The notes under the pieces: model-generated
The model's input: only the letters and a program-made list of their open reading frames with translations
Databases searched by the model: none
Told to the model about the DNA's origin: nothing
Shown: piece by piece, positions 51,910 to 60,611 of the stretch
Layout of the letters: each line of letters starts with the position of its first letter
Numbering within the stretch: position 1 is the first letter of the stretch
Made by a program: the position numbers and the translations under genes
Assembly (NCBI GenBank): GCA_031261325.1
Contig: JAISKH010000064.1
Location: 29,914-93,913, forward strand
DNA from: Oscillospiraceae bacterium
GTDB taxonomy: Bacteria > Bacillota > Clostridia > Oscillospirales > Oscillospiraceae
Direction of reading: 5' to 3'
Length of the DNA: 64,000 nucleotides

Positions 51910-53642
51910 TCGTCAACCTCCTCGCTTTCCCGCCGTTTCCCGCGTTTCGGCAGACCGACGGTGAAGCTCGCGTTTTGCCGCGTGTCGCAAGCCTTTACGA
52001 ACGCGAGCATACCCCAACACGCCACAAGACTTGAGCCACCGCGCGACACGAACGGGAACGTCACGCCCGTGAAAGGCAGAATGTCCATCGAGCCGAGCGC
52101 GTTGAGCGCGGTCTGCGTCATCAGCATCGCAATCGTTGCGCACGCGCCGATTACGTAGAACGCGCTGCGCCCAATCGTCGCCGAGCGCGCCGCGAACACC
52201 GCGAGCACGATAATCGCCGCTACAGCCGACAGCGCGACAATCAGCCCCAATTCCTCGCACATCATGCCGAACGCCATGTCCGTGTCGGCGGCGAAAATGT
52301 GCTTCAGCCAGCCGTTGCCCGCGCCGACGCCGAACAAGCCGCCCGTCGCCGCGGCGGCCATCGTGCGCGTCTGCTGATAGCCGCCCGACGTGTTCGCGTA
52401 TTCCCACGCGTGCCCCCAGCTCGCAAAGCGGGAGGCGACATGCGTTTTGACCTGTATCGCGAGGAATCCCGCAAAGCCCGCTCCCGCAACGCTTAGAAGC
52501 ACCGTCGCGAAGTCGCCGGAGCGCAGGAACGCGATTACGAGATACGCGACGAAGAACACGAGTGCCGTTCCGAAGTCGCTCATCAGCGCGAGCGCGATTA
52601 GGCACGCGCCTGCGTACCCGACGAACATAATCAGGTTGCGCCGCGCGAACAGTCTGTCAAGCGTCGCCGCGCCCGCGAACGCGAACGCGATTTTCACAAA
52701 TTCTGACGGTTGGAATGACACACCGCCGATTTCGAGCCAGTTTTTCGCGCCGAACAGCACTCCGCCGAACACGATGTTCACGGCAAGCAATCCCAGTCCC
52801 GCGAGCGCAACGCCCCAACGCAGCTTTTTCGCGCGGTTCAGGTCGCGCAGGAACCAACCGACGGCAAAGTACAGCCCGACGCCCATCGCGAGGAACATCA
52901 GCTGCCTGTCGAGCATGTCGGGGCGGCTTGAAGCCGCGACAGCCATGCCGATTGAGCTGAGGAAAAACGCCACGGTTTCAACCTCGAACGCCGTGCGGCG
53001 CATCGCGCGCGTCAGCGCGTAGCAGAACCACATTGCCACGGAGACGGACGCGAGCGCAAGCGGCGCGGCAACCGCGAACTCGCTCGCGGCGAGACTTAGC
53101 GCGACGGCGAGCAGGACTTGGAACTGCGTTACAAGTATCAGCGTTAGTGTGGGCGAGATGAGCTTTCCCGGTTTGGTGCGCGTTTCGGCGATGCGCGACT
53201 CGTCCTCCCGCTCACTCGCGATGAACACCGCGTCCACGCCGCCGAAGTTGATTTTATCGCCGCTTTTCAGCTCCATGCCGTCGCGTTCCGCGTACTTTCC
53301 GTTGACCGATACGCCGCCGCGCGACTTCAGGTCGTAGACGCGCCAGTCTCCGCGCGCGTCTCGAATCAGCGCGGCGTGCGTACGGGACAGCGTCGGGTAT
53401 TGCAGGGACACGTCGCAGGACTTTGCGCGCCCGACGACGTTTTCCCAATGCGCCAACGTCACGCGGACGCCCGCCGGCAATACGAGCGCGCCCCACTCCT
53501 CCCCCTCGTACTCCCCGCGCAGCAGCGACATTGCGCACCGCGCGACGATAATCACCGCCAGAAGCGGCAGCAGGTAACGAATTACAAGGGTGATGTAGGA
53601 CGCAAGGTTTAGTGCGTTCAGCACATCTGAAATTTCGCTCAC
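51906..53642 (-). CDS. FHA domain-FtsW/RodA/SpoVE family glycosyltransferase fusion
   Basis: A 578-residue protein. After one helix (about residues 15-38) comes a cytoplasmic FHA domain (about 60-135) with canonical VVGRAKSCDV, SRTHAAL and SVNGKY. The SEDS polymerase follows, with about ten helices and signatures FGAKNWLEIGG, SFQPSEFVKIA, MMCEELGLI and FPFVSRGGSS. GTG 53642 has GAGAGG ten bases before; the frame could run to 53687. It is coupled to the PBP. The FHA domain binds phosphothreonine, so a Ser/Thr kinase signal may control wall synthesis (inference). Actinobacteria keep FHA, RodA and PbpA as separate neighbours. Confidence 0.9.
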   Translation of the reverse strand: MSEISDVLNALNLASYITLVIRYLLPLLAVIIVARCAMSLLRGEYEGEEWGALVLPAGVRVTLAHWENVVGRAKSCDVSLQYPTLSRTHAALIRDARGDWRVYDLKSRGGVSVNGKYAERDGMELKSGDKINFGGVDAVFIASEREDESRIAETRTKPGKLISPTLTLILVTQFQVLLAVALSLAASEFAVAAPLALASVSVAMWFCYALTRAMRRTAFEVETVAFFLSSIGMAVAASSRPDMLDRQLMFLAMGVGLYFAVGWFLRDLNRAKKLRWGVALAGLGLLAVNIVFGGVLFGAKNWLEIGGVSFQPSEFVKIAFAFAGAATLDRLFARRNLIMFVGYAGACLIALALMSDFGTALVFFVAYLVIAFLRSGDFATVLLSVAGAGFAGFLAIQVKTHVASRFASWGHAWEYANTSGGYQQTRTMAAAATGGLFGVGAGNGWLKHIFAADTDMAFGMMCEELGLIVALSAVAAIIVLAVFAARSATIGRSAFYVIGACATIAMLMTQTALNALGSMDILPFTGVTFPFVSRGGSSLVACWGMLAFVKACDTRQNASFTVGLPKRGKRRESEEVDE

Positions 53643-53726
53643 AATAATAGAACCTCTCTGAAAAAGCAGTGCATTGCGCAAGCGCAATGCACTCTATTTC
53701 ACAATCAGTCGGCGCAGCCGACACAT

Positions 53727-53762
53727 CAACTGTTAACCGTTAATTGTGAACTGTTAATTGTC
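53727..53762. repeat. AT-rich intergenic repeat (GTTAATTGT unit), copy 2
   Basis: Repeats of GTTAATTGT/GTTAACCGT spanning the 3' end of the EF-G-like gene, whose last codons (Glu-Asp-Asn-stop) are part of the repeat. Confidence 0.65.
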
Positions 53763-55814
53763 CTCGTTCAGCGCTTTCGCTTCCTCGATAATCTTTGCCT
53801 GAACCATCGCGGGGGCTTCCTCGTAACGCTCGAAACGCAGCGTGAACGAGCCGCGTCCCTGCGTCATGGAGCGCAGGTCGATTGCGTAGCTCGACATTTC
53901 GCCCATCGGCACCTCGGCTTCGACTATTTGCGTGCCGTCCGCGCCCGCGTTCATGCCCATCGGGCTGCCGCGCCGCTTGGAGAGGTCGCTCATAATATCG
54001 CCGAGATTGTCGGAGGGAATCGTCACCGCGAGGAACCCAATCGGCTCAAGCAGCACAGGACTTGCCTGCGGAATACCGTCCTTAAACGCGATTGTCGCCG
54101 CCATCTTGAAAGCCATTTCCGAGCTGTCAACGGGGTGATACGAACCGTCAAACAGCGTCGCTTTCAGGAACACCATCGGATAGCCCGCGAGCACGCCCTT
54201 TTGAATACTGTCACGCAGTCCCTTTTCAACCGCGGGGAAGAAGTTGCGCGGAACGCTTCCGCCGAACACTTCCTCCGAGAAGGTCAGGTCCTCCGTCTCG
54301 CCCGGCTCAAAGCGAATCTTAACGTCGCCGAACTGTCCGTGTCCGCCCGACTGCTTCTTGTGCCGCCCCTGAACTTCGACTTTTTTGCGAATCTTCTCGC
54401 GGTAAGCCACGCGCGCGGGACTGAGCACGACCTCAACGCCGAACTTGTCCTTGAGACGCGCGCACAGCACGTCGAGCTGAATGTCGCCCGCGCCGGAGAT
54501 GACCATCTGCTTCGTCTCCGCGTTGTTCAGCACCGAGAACGTCAAATCCTCGTCCGCGAGACGCGTAAGCCCGGCGGCAATCTTGTCCTCCTGCCCCTTT
54601 GTCTTGGGCGCGATAGCCATTGAATAGCACGGCGGGGCAAAGTCGATGCCGCGCGGCGTTACAATCTTTTTTGCGTCGCAGAGCGCGTCGCCCGTCTTTG
54701 TGTCCGACAGCTTTGAAACCGCGCCGAGGTCGCCGCACACAAGCTCCTTGACCTCAACGCTCTTCTTGCCCTGCATTTTATAGATGTGACCCATCTTTTC
54801 AACCGCGCCGGAACGCGCGTTCGTCAGCGACATGTCCGCCGTGACCTTGCCGGACAGGACTTTGAACAGGCTGAACTTGCCGTACTGGTCGCTCAGCGTC
54901 TTGTAAACGAGCGCGACGGTTGTGCCGCTCGGGTCGGAGACTATCTCCGCGCCGTCCTCCGTCGTCTCGGGAACGCCCTCCGCCGGGGACGGGAACAGGT
55001 TAACAAGCGCGTCCATCATCAGCAGCGTGCCCAAGCCATTCAGCGCGCAACCGCAGAACACGGGGAACAGCGTAAGTTCGCGAACGCCCGTTTTCAGACC
55101 GCGAATCTTCTCCTCAAGCGTAAATTCCTCGCCGTCGAAGAATTTATCCATCAGCACCTCGTCCGTTTCCGCGACGGACTCGTTAACCGCCGTGTACAGC
55201 TCCTCAAGCTGCTCCGTCATTGACTCCGGTATCGGAATCTCGACGCGCTTGCCGTTCTGCAATGTAAACGCCTGACGCTTGAGCAAGTCGATAACGCCCT
55301 CAACCTTGCCGTTCGCGTTTTTAATCGGCGCAATCATCGGGCAAATCGACGTGCCGTACTTTTCGCGGATTGACGCATACGCCGACTCATAGTCGCCGTT
55401 TTCCTCGTCAACCTTTGAGATGTACACCGCGCGCGGGAGCTTGCGGTCGTTCAGGTACTTCCATGACTTTTCAAACCCGACGGTTACGCCGTCTTTTGCC
55501 GGCGTGACGATAACGCCGCCGTCCGCAATGCGCAGCGCTTCCGCAACCTCCCCCGCGAAGTCAAAGTACCCCGGTGCGTCCAGAAGATTGATGCGCGTGT
55601 CGCGGTATTCAACCGACATGGTGGCGAGCGAGATTGAAATCTGACGCTTTATCTCCTCAGAATCGGAGTCGCCTACCGTGTTTCCATCAGCTATTTTACC
55701 GAGCCTGTCGATTGCGCCCGTAAAAAAAAGCATACTTTCCGCAAGACTTGTCTTTCCAGACGAGCCATGCCCAAGCAGCGCGATGTTGCGGATATTCCCG
55801 GTTCCGATTGCCAT
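53754..55814 (-). CDS. Elongation factor G paralogue (translational GTPase)
   Basis: 686 residues with the EF-G domain order: GTPase (ALLGHGSSGKTS, LLDAPGYFDF), then domains II-V ending RSMTQGRGSFTLRFERYEEAP. The fourth GTPase motif is SKVD in place of NKVD, and the N-terminus MAIGTGNIRNIALLGHG is the type of the EF-G-like paralogues in Clostridia. I judge it not the housekeeping fusA, which normally sits in the rps operon. Role (stress translation, ribosome rescue or recycling) is unknown. ATG 55814 has AAGGGG ahead of it (about 8 bases). Monocistronic. Confidence 0.85.
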   Translation of the reverse strand: MAIGTGNIRNIALLGHGSSGKTSLAESMLFFTGAIDRLGKIADGNTVGDSDSEEIKRQISISLATMSVEYRDTRINLLDAPGYFDFAGEVAEALRIADGGVIVTPAKDGVTVGFEKSWKYLNDRKLPRAVYISKVDEENGDYESAYASIREKYGTSICPMIAPIKNANGKVEGVIDLLKRQAFTLQNGKRVEIPIPESMTEQLEELYTAVNESVAETDEVLMDKFFDGEEFTLEEKIRGLKTGVRELTLFPVFCGCALNGLGTLLMMDALVNLFPSPAEGVPETTEDGAEIVSDPSGTTVALVYKTLSDQYGKFSLFKVLSGKVTADMSLTNARSGAVEKMGHIYKMQGKKSVEVKELVCGDLGAVSKLSDTKTGDALCDAKKIVTPRGIDFAPPCYSMAIAPKTKGQEDKIAAGLTRLADEDLTFSVLNNAETKQMVISGAGDIQLDVLCARLKDKFGVEVVLSPARVAYREKIRKKVEVQGRHKKQSGGHGQFGDVKIRFEPGETEDLTFSEEVFGGSVPRNFFPAVEKGLRDSIQKGVLAGYPMVFLKATLFDGSYHPVDSSEMAFKMAATIAFKDGIPQASPVLLEPIGFLAVTIPSDNLGDIMSDLSKRRGSPMGMNAGADGTQIVEAEVPMGEMSSYAIDLRSMTQGRGSFTLRFERYEEAPAMVQAKIIEEAKALNEDN

Positions 55815-55950
55815 TATGATACACCCCTTACAAAAGTTTTTCCGCTCCTCAGACCGAATTATGGAGATTATACACTAAATCGCGCCATTACGCAACACAA
55901 TATTTTATTTATTTCTCCCATAATTTTTTGAACTTTAATTAAAAAAGGAC

Positions 55951-55979
55951 TTGCAACGCGCCGCGATTTGTGATAAACT
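55951..55979 (+). promoter_or_regulatory. Sigma-A promoter of rplS
   Basis: TTGCAA (55951-55956), a 17-base spacer, TAAACT (55974-55979). A leader of about 85 bases follows, with a GTTCG-GCA-CGAAC hairpin at 56036-56048 which could be an L19 autoregulatory element; I cannot confirm the fold. Confidence 0.6.
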
Positions 55980-56070
55980 TTCTTGGCTTTGAATACGGCG
56001 GTCCTCTGTCGGCGCAGATTATTATGCTGCAACAGGTTCGGCACGAACGCACGCGAAAGGAAAGAAAGTA

Positions 56071-56412
56071 ATGGATTTAGTAAAGGCACTCAGCGAGCAG
56101 TACCTCAAGCCCCAGCTTCCCCCGATGAACGTGGGCGACACGGTTCGTGTCACAGTCCGCGTTAAGGAGGGCGCGCGCGAGCGTTCGCAGGCGTTTGAGG
56201 GTACGATTATCGCGAAGAAGCATGGCGGCATCAATGAGACGATAACGGTTCGCCGCGTCTCCTACAACGTCGGCTGCGAGAAAGTTTTCCCCGTACATTC
56301 CCCCACGATTGTCTCGGTTGAGACGGTTCGCCGCGGCAAGGTTCGCCGCGCGAAGCTCTATTACCTGCGCGACCGCATCGGTAAGCGCGCGAAGGTCAAA
56401 GAGAGAATCTAA
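56071..56412 (+). CDS. rplS: Ribosomal protein L19
   Basis: 50S subunit protein at the 30S-50S interface. 113 residues with the family core [23 protein letters not shown] (in parts), [34 protein letters not shown] (in parts) and [19 protein letters not shown] 56071 follows AAAGGAAAG. Here it stands alone with its own promoter and terminator; the usual rpsP-rimM-trmD companions are not in the window. Confidence 0.98.
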   Translation: MDLVKALSEQYLKPQLPPMNVGDTVRVTVRVKEGARERSQAFEGTIIAKKHGGINETITVRRVSYNVGCEKVFPVHSPTIVSVETVRRGKVRRAKLYYLRDRIGKRAKVKERI

Positions 56413-56414
56413 CG

Positions 56415-56442
56415 AAAAAGTCCGCCATCGGCGGGCTTTTTT
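56415..56442 (+). terminator. Terminator after rplS
   Basis: Stem GTCCGCC / GGCGGGC with an ATC-type loop, five A before and six T after. Confidence 0.88.
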
Positions 56443-56460
56443 CATTGTTCTCCCGTCCCG

Positions 56461-56564
56461 CCGCGCGGCACTTTGCGTCCTTTCGTCCTGCCGCGCAGCA
56501 CTTTGCGTCCTTTCGTCCTGCCGCGCAGCACTTTGCGTCTTTCGTCCTGCCGCGCAGCGCGTCC
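56461..56564. repeat. 30-base tandem repeat, three copies plus a partial
   Basis: Units 56461-56490, 56491-56520 and 56521-56549 (29 bases) share the core CACTTTGCGTC and CGTCCTGCCGCGCAG, followed by a partial fourth copy. The second copy differs from the first by one base. No spacers separate them, so this is not a CRISPR. Confidence 0.85.
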
Positions 56565-56565
56565 T

Positions 56566-56599
56566 TAATTGTTCATTGTTAATTGTACATTGTTAATTG
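56566..56599. repeat. AT-rich intergenic repeat (GTTAATTG/GTTCATTG unit), copy 3
   Basis: Repeated TTAATTGTTCATTG-type units directly next to the hairpin cluster. Confidence 0.65.
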
Positions 56600-56723
56600 G
56601 GTAGCGCACATTGCAACCATTTTCAACGCTCAAACGACTTTACGTGCGCTACCCGCGCGGGCCCCCTTTCCAATGCGGGAAAGGGGGGAAAGCGCACTTA
56701 AGAGGGGCTGTGCCCCTCTTAAG
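56599..56723. other. Cluster of three perfect hairpins, possible structured RNA or MITE-like element
   Basis: Hairpin A: arms GGGTAGCGCAC (56599-56609) and GTGCGCTACCC (56644-56654). Hairpin B: CCCCCTTTCC (56662-56671) with GGAAAGGGGG (56678-56687). Hairpin C: CTTAAGAGGGGC (56697-56708) with GCCCCTCTTAAG (56712-56723). Such density in 125 bases is unlikely by chance. No open frame spans it. Confidence 0.6.
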
Positions 56724-56902
56724 AATCTCCCCCACAGCTAGGAGCAAACCTAATGCGGTGTTACGGGCGGTAGGTTAACGCTTGGGTTGCAAGCTGCCAT
56801 TCGGCATGGACATGTGCGGTGGTGAACTGTTGACTTTTGCGCCGCGCGGCGCGGCGCGTAATTAAGATGAAAAAAGCTATTTCTTTCTTCAAACGTCTGT
56901 GG

Positions 56903-56908
56903 TATAAT
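56903..56908 (+). promoter_or_regulatory. Extended -10 promoter of the glycyl radical enzyme gene
   Basis: TATAAT with TGG extension 50 bases ahead of the ATG at 56959; no clear -35. A good AGGAGG site follows at 56946-56951. Confidence 0.65.
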
Positions 56909-56958
56909 TGTTTAATATAGTGAAGTAATTTATCTTAACTTAAATAGGAGGTAATGTC

Positions 56959-59403
56959 ATGGCATACACACTTAAGCCCATCTCGGAGCGCGTGGTGAAG
57001 ATGCGCGAGAAATATCGCGAGACGCTGCCCGAGATATGTATCGCGCGTTACAGACTAATCACCGAGTTCTACATGGAGCACCGCGAGATGCATGGTATAC
57101 TCAAGCGCGCAAAAAACCTGCGCAATATCCTCGAGAATATCCCGATTCGCATTGACGAGGGCGAGGTCATCGTCGGCGCGCAGTCCGGCAAGTATCGCGC
57201 CGCCGCGCTCTATCCCGAAAACAGCGTCGATTGGCTGAAAGAAGAGCTGACAAGCCGCTACATCTCCACGCGCGAGATTGACCCCTACATCATCGCGGAG
57301 GAGGACCGCGACTACGTGCTGTCCACCGTCGATTTCTGGATGAAGGAGTGCATGAGCGCGAAAACCGACGCGCAGATTCTCGACGAGTATTTTGCCGTCG
57401 CGGGTAACGGCGTTACGATGTTCTCCGCGAAGGGACAGACGGAATCCCCTGTCGGGCACTTTGCCACGGGGTATAACACCGCGATTCGCAAGGGCTTCGG
57501 CGCGATTAAGGCTGAAGCTGAGGATAAGATGAAGGCTCTTATCGACGCGGGTCTGCCCGACAAGACGATTGACAACTACAACTTCTACCGCGCGATTTCC
57601 ATTGTGTGCGAGGGTATCATCACGCTGACGAAGCGTTACGCGGCTCTCGCGGCGGAGCAGGCGGCGGCGGAGACTGACCCCGCGCGCAAAAGCGAGCTTG
57701 AAGCTATGGCGGAGTGCCTTAACTGGACGGTTGAAAAGCCCGCGCGCAACTTCCATGAGGCTGTGCAATGCCTGTTCATGTACCAAACCGCGCTGTGCCT
57801 TGACGCTAACATGCACGGCATGAGCTTCGGGCGCGTTGACAAGTACCTCGGCGACTACTTGGAGCGCGACCTGGCGAACGGTACGCTCACCGACGAATAC
57901 GCGCAGGAGCTTATGGATTTGTTCTACCTCAAGGTCGCGGAGATGAACAAGCCTTGGAGCTACGGCGCAACGCAGTCTAACCCCGGCTACACGTCGGGAC
58001 AGCTCATGACAATGGGCGGCATGGATAAGGACGGCAACGACGCTTCCAACGCGGCGACGTTCGCCATGCTGCAATCCGTCGGTCGTCTTGTGCTGCACGA
58101 CCCCCCGCAGGCGTTGCTGATTCACTCAAAGACCCCGCCCGAGCTGTGGGAGGCCGCGATTGAGACGACAAAGCGTTGCGGCGGCGTGCCGACATTTGAA
58201 AATCAGGACATTATCATTCCCGCGCTTATGTCTCGCGGATTGTCGCTTGAGGACGCGCGCGGCTGCACAATGATTGGTTGCGTCGAACCCGCGGGTTGCG
58301 GCAACGAGTGGCCGGCTTGCGGCGGCACGGGTACCGAGAGCTACATGAACCTCGCGAACGCTCTGCTGCTCGCGATTAACGACGGCTACACGCCGGTTCC
58401 GATGTTGAACGCGTTCATGGAGGCTCCGGCGGGCACGCCGAACAAGCGCGTCGGCGCGCAAACGGGTTATCTTTACGAAATGACGGACTTCGCGCAGGTT
58501 CAGGCGGCGTTCCAAAAGCAGCTTGACATCTTCGTGAAGTGGCACATCATGAACATCAACTCGTTCGAGTACATCGCGCGCGAGTTTATCCCGAACCCGC
58601 TCGTCTCCGCGACGATGGAGGGGTGTATGGAAAAGGGCATGGACGTCATGTGGGGCGGCGCGAAATATAACTCCACGGGCAACTCCGGCGTCGGCATCGG
58701 CAACGTCGCCGACAGTCTGAACATCATCAAGCAGCTATGCTTTGACACGAAGAAGTACACGACGCGCGAGCTGTATGACGCGCTCATGGCGAACTGGGAG
58801 GGTTACGAGGAAATGCACTCCTACATCATGAACGAGTGCAAGCACTACGGCAACGGCTATCCCGAGTGCGACGAGCATGTAACGTTCGCGGCGAAGTGCT
58901 TCTCCGACTCCGTTAACCGTCTCACGGGTCCGCGCGGCGGCTACAGCGCGGGATTGTACCCCGTGACGACGAACGTCATGTTCGGTTACATCACGCGCGC
59001 CACACCCGACGGGCGGCACGCGGGCGACCCGCTTGCGGACGGTATCGCCGCGCCGCAGGGTTATGACAAGAACGGTCCGACGGGCGTTATCACCTCCGTC
59101 GCGGCAATTAAGCAGGACGAATTCCCGAACGGCACGCTGATGAACCTGAAGTTCCACCCGAACTCCATGAACGGTGAGGACGGCGTGATTAAGCTGAAGC
59201 AGCTCATTCAGACGTACTTTACATTGGGCGGCATGGAGTTGCAAATCAACGTCGTGTCGGCGAACACGCTGAAAGAGGCGCAGGCTTCTCCCGACAAGTA
59301 CAAGGACCTCGTTGTGCGCGTCGCGGGCTTCTCGGCGTACTTCGTGGAGCTGCACCCCGATGGGCAGAAAGACCTCATTCGCAGGACGGAGCTTGCGATT
59401 TAG
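56959..59403 (+). CDS. Glycyl radical enzyme, dehydratase/lyase class (pyruvate formate-lyase family, substrate unknown)
   Basis: 814 residues with an N-terminal PFL-like domain and the C-terminal radical loop RVAGFSAYF, radical Gly790. The active site reads MIGCVEPAG (Cys441, Glu443): one Cys followed by Val-Glu-Pro as in glycerol, 1,2-propanediol and hydroxyproline dehydratases and choline lyase, not the Cys-Cys of PflB. The following GCGNEWPACGGTGTES is not a signature I know. ATG 56959 follows GGAGGT. Its radical-SAM activase is not adjacent and not in the window. Oxygen-sensitive by class. Confidence 0.85.
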   Translation: MAYTLKPISERVVKMREKYRETLPEICIARYRLITEFYMEHREMHGILKRAKNLRNILENIPIRIDEGEVIVGAQSGKYRAAALYPENSVDWLKEELTSRYISTREIDPYIIAEEDRDYVLSTVDFWMKECMSAKTDAQILDEYFAVAGNGVTMFSAKGQTESPVGHFATGYNTAIRKGFGAIKAEAEDKMKALIDAGLPDKTIDNYNFYRAISIVCEGIITLTKRYAALAAEQAAAETDPARKSELEAMAECLNWTVEKPARNFHEAVQCLFMYQTALCLDANMHGMSFGRVDKYLGDYLERDLANGTLTDEYAQELMDLFYLKVAEMNKPWSYGATQSNPGYTSGQLMTMGGMDKDGNDASNAATFAMLQSVGRLVLHDPPQALLIHSKTPPELWEAAIETTKRCGGVPTFENQDIIIPALMSRGLSLEDARGCTMIGCVEPAGCGNEWPACGGTGTESYMNLANALLLAINDGYTPVPMLNAFMEAPAGTPNKRVGAQTGYLYEMTDFAQVQAAFQKQLDIFVKWHIMNINSFEYIAREFIPNPLVSATMEGCMEKGMDVMWGGAKYNSTGNSGVGIGNVADSLNIIKQLCFDTKKYTTRELYDALMANWEGYEEMHSYIMNECKHYGNGYPECDEHVTFAAKCFSDSVNRLTGPRGGYSAGLYPVTTNVMFGYITRATPDGRHAGDPLADGIAAPQGYDKNGPTGVITSVAAIKQDEFPNGTLMNLKFHPNSMNGEDGVIKLKQLIQTYFTLGGMELQINVVSANTLKEAQASPDKYKDLVVRVAGFSAYFVELHPDGQKDLIRRTELAI

Positions 59404-59441
59404 CGGCTGTAAACGCTTCGATTAGTTTTTCAACCGAAACT

Positions 59442-59477
59442 CAACAACGCGGTTATTGCAAAATAACCGCGTTGTTG
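59442..59477 (+). terminator. Terminator after the glycyl radical enzyme gene
   Basis: Sixteen-base perfect stem CAACAACGCGGTTATT (59442-59457) with its complement (59462-59477), GCAA loop. The T-run is weak, so termination may be partial. Confidence 0.7.
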
Positions 59478-59532
59478 CTATTATTACGGTAAGGTTTGCG
59501 CAAGCCGAATTTTGAATTTGGAGTGGTGGTAC

Positions 59533-60576
59533 ATGCAAATAGCGATTGGCGACAACCTGAAGTCGTTGCGCTCAAAGCGCGGCAACACGCAGGAGGATTT
59601 GGCGCGGCACCTCGGCATTACGCTGCAAGCCGTGAGCAAGTGGGAACGTGGTGAGGGTTATCCCGACATTACGCTGCTGCCCGCGATTGCGTCGTTCTAC
59701 AGCGTGAGCGTGGACACGCTGCTCGGCGTGGACGAGCTTTACCACGAAGCGCGCGTCGCGGAGATTACGAAGATTGACGAAGCGGTCGGGGTTTACGGCG
59801 CGACCGCCGAGAGCCGCGAGCTGATACGGCAAGCCTACAAGGACTTCCCGAACGACTTCCGCGTTATGATGATGTATCTCGGAATGCTCGACGAGACGAG
59901 AACCATCGACGACATTATCGCGCTCGCCGAGCGTCTGCTCGAAAGTCCGAATACGGGCGACAGAATATCCGCGATACAGCATCTTTGTTTCGCGTGGCTG
60001 GAAAAGGGCGACAGGGAAAAGGCGAAGGAGTACGCGAAAATGGCGCAGAGCAACTCAATCGCAAGCTCTCAGAACCTGATGATGAAAGTGCTTGAGGGCG
60101 AGGAACTGCGGCAGTTCGCGCAGACCGTGCTTTGGATGCAAATGCAGGAGCTTTATTTGACGTACCTAGCCCTAATTCGCGCGAGCGACTTCACGACGGA
60201 GGAGCAAATAAGCGCGTGGGAGACGCTGACGGACTATGACGCGGCGGTGTTTGCCGAGGACGGCGGGGTTGGGCAAAACCTGAATATTATGTTCGTGCAC
60301 ATGGATGTCGCGCGGCTTTGCGCGCAGGTTGGAAACGCCGACAAGATGTACGCGCACATCGCGCGGGCGCGGGAGTACGCGCGCGCCACAGACGAGGGGC
60401 AGAGCGGCGAGTACAAGTCGCCGCTGCTGCGCGGCCGCGAGTACAACCACAAAATGCTGTATCTCGACGACGCGCCGCACCCGACCTTGGAGGAAGAGCG
60501 CGTGTTTCGGCGGCTCAAGGATTCAGTATATGACCCGTATCGCGACGACGCGGAGTTTCAGGCGTTGACGCGATAG
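59533..60576 (+). CDS. XRE family regulator with helical TPR-like C-terminal region
   Basis: 347 residues. Helix-turn-helix at about residues 5-60 ([41 protein letters not shown], quoted by part), then [20 protein letters not shown]. The rest is tetratricopeptide-like ([40 protein letters not shown]). ATG 59533 follows GGAG by nine bases. It is a paralogue of 42245-43378. Downstream of the glycyl radical enzyme but separated by a hairpin, so co-regulation is only possible. Targets unknown. Confidence 0.85.
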   Translation: MQIAIGDNLKSLRSKRGNTQEDLARHLGITLQAVSKWERGEGYPDITLLPAIASFYSVSVDTLLGVDELYHEARVAEITKIDEAVGVYGATAESRELIRQAYKDFPNDFRVMMMYLGMLDETRTIDDIIALAERLLESPNTGDRISAIQHLCFAWLEKGDREKAKEYAKMAQSNSIASSQNLMMKVLEGEELRQFAQTVLWMQMQELYLTYLALIRASDFTTEEQISAWETLTDYDAAVFAEDGGVGQNLNIMFVHMDVARLCAQVGNADKMYAHIARAREYARATDEGQSGEYKSPLLRGREYNHKMLYLDDAPHPTLEEERVFRRLKDSVYDPYRDDAEFQALTR

Positions 60577-60605
60577 GAACAGCCCGCCTTTCGGCGGGCT
60601 GTTCC
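60576..60605. terminator. Bidirectional terminator between XRE gene and murF
   Basis: Thirteen-base perfect stem GGAACAGCCCGCC / GGCGGGCTGTTCC with a TTTC loop, between convergent stops at 60576 and 60612. The flanking T-run is short. Confidence 0.75.
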
Positions 60606-60611
60606 TGTTCT

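Larger units (their letters stand above)
56443..56958. other. Non-coding stretch of about 515 bases upstream of the glycyl radical enzyme
   Basis: I see no gene here on either strand. It holds a 30-base tandem repeat (56461-56564), an AT-rich repeat (56566-56599), a cluster of three hairpins (56599-56723), about 150 bases of mixed sequence without clear structure, and a promoter (56903-56908). It may be a transferred or mobile segment inserted between rplS and its downstream neighbour. Confidence 0.65.

Noticed and set aside
53754..55814. Annotation as a tetracycline-resistance ribosomal protection protein
   Set aside because: It lacks the recognisable Tet(M)-type domain IV and C-terminal features, and the context shows no mobile resistance element.
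56461..56564. Candidate CRISPR array
   Set aside because: The units are contiguous with no spacers, and no cas gene is in the window.
56959..59403. Annotation as pyruvate formate-lyase (PflB)
   Set aside because: PflB needs two adjacent Cys; here there is one Cys followed by Val-Glu-Pro, the dehydratase/lyase pattern.
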